Source of the DNA: Candidatus Bathyarchaeota archaeon | GTDB taxonomy: Archaea > Thermoproteota > Bathyarchaeia > Bathyarchaeales > UBA233 | NCBI GenBank assembly: GCA_029907045.1 | Contig: JARYMR010000099.1 | Span: 1-5,337 of the forward strand | Length of the DNA stretch: 5,337 nucleotides | Direction: 5' to 3' | Shown here: piece after piece, positions 5,038 to 5,337 of the stretch | Layout: each line of letters begins with the position of its first letter | Numbering within the stretch: the first letter of the stretch is position 1 | Translations under genes and position numbers: made by a program | Notes under the pieces: generated by a model | What the model saw: only the letters and a program-made list of their open reading frames with translations | Told to the model about the DNA's origin: nothing | Databases searched by the model: none

Positions 5038-5337
5038 ATGCCAGCTGATTATCATATTCACACCAAGGTTTCGCTGGATGCCAAAGGCTCAATGGAAGAG
5101 TATGTCAAAAAAGCAAAGCAGAGGAAGCTTGACGAAATAGGCTTTTCAGAGCACATAACCTTCCATCACATTAAGGGGCGCCCCTTTATACCCATAAATT
5201 CAACTTATCTTCAAAACTTCCTCAATTTAAAGGCTAATGCAGATTTGCCGGTGAAAATGGGCGCCGAAGTGGATTTCATCCCAAAATTCGCTGAAGAAAT
5301 CGAAGATTTTGTTAGAAAATTTCCCTTTGATTATGTT
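5038..5337 (+). CDS. PHP-domain phosphoesterase, histidinol-phosphatase-like, 3' end outside the window
   Basis: One hundred codons are present and the frame is still open at the window edge. The metal-binding motifs of the PHP superfamily appear in order: DYHIHT (4-9, H6 and H8), GFSEH (35-39, E38 and H39) and GAEVDFIP (75-82, E77). Together with KFPFDYV at the edge this resembles HisJ/HisK-type histidinol phosphatases, the last dephosphorylation step of histidine synthesis. Other PHP phosphoesterases, including nucleotide-acting ones, share these motifs, so the substrate is uncertain. No other histidine gene is visible. The start could be ATG 5038, or an in-frame GTG at 5029 that directly follows the stop of the previous gene. 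The ATG places DxHxH at the usual distance from the N terminus. Very tight linkage to the COG1058 gene suggests one transcript. Confidence 0.85.
   Translation, partial: MPADYHIHTKVSLDAKGSMEEYVKKAKQRKLDEIGFSEHITFHHIKGRPFIPINSTYLQNFLNLKANADLPVKMGAEVDFIPKFAEEIEDFVRKFPFDYV

Overview
The window reads as a stretch of chromosome from an uncultured, AT-rich archaeon, most like Candidatus Bathyarchaeota/Bathyarchaeia or a related TACK lineage. The signs are a tRNA-Arg gene interrupted by a very short anticodon-loop intron, TATA-like boxes with almost no Shine-Dalgarno sequences, and archaeal-style members of COG families (PflX, a CinA N-terminal domain without its deamidase half, a SplB-like radical SAM protein, a tiny zinc-ribbon protein). 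The taxonomic call is an inference from these features, not from a search.

Layout. A tRNA-Arg(CCT) lies at 51-136 on the + strand. Two genes run leftward: a SplB-like radical SAM protein (1853-981), then 43 bp further on a molybdopterin-binding sulfite-oxidase-family protein (937-341). A 622-bp stretch without a protein gene (1854-2475) follows. Its left half holds a strong candidate for an unrecognised structured RNA (about 1959-2054): a TATA box at the right distance, a 14-bp closing stem, a 42-nt U-rich loop, and a 9-bp hairpin ending in U residues. Genes then run rightward: a PflX-family radical SAM protein (2476-3567); directly behind it a small zinc-ribbon gene that is intact only if one base is skipped (3571-3814); a 68-residue zinc-ribbon protein (3920-4126); a CinA-N/COG1058 nucleotide-metabolism protein (4219-5028); and the start of a PHP-domain, histidinol-phosphatase-like gene that leaves the window at 5337.

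How the genes fit together. The window is mostly household metabolism with an Fe-S/radical flavour: two radical SAM enzymes, a molybdoenzyme, two tiny zinc ribbons, a nucleotide-repair candidate and a phosphoesterase. No glycyl-radical enzyme, heme partner, transposase, integrase, CRISPR array or defence module is present. The most unusual items are the candidate RNA at 1959-2054 and the split zinc-ribbon gene at 3571-3814. The rest is recognisable, and no complete new multi-gene system is visible.
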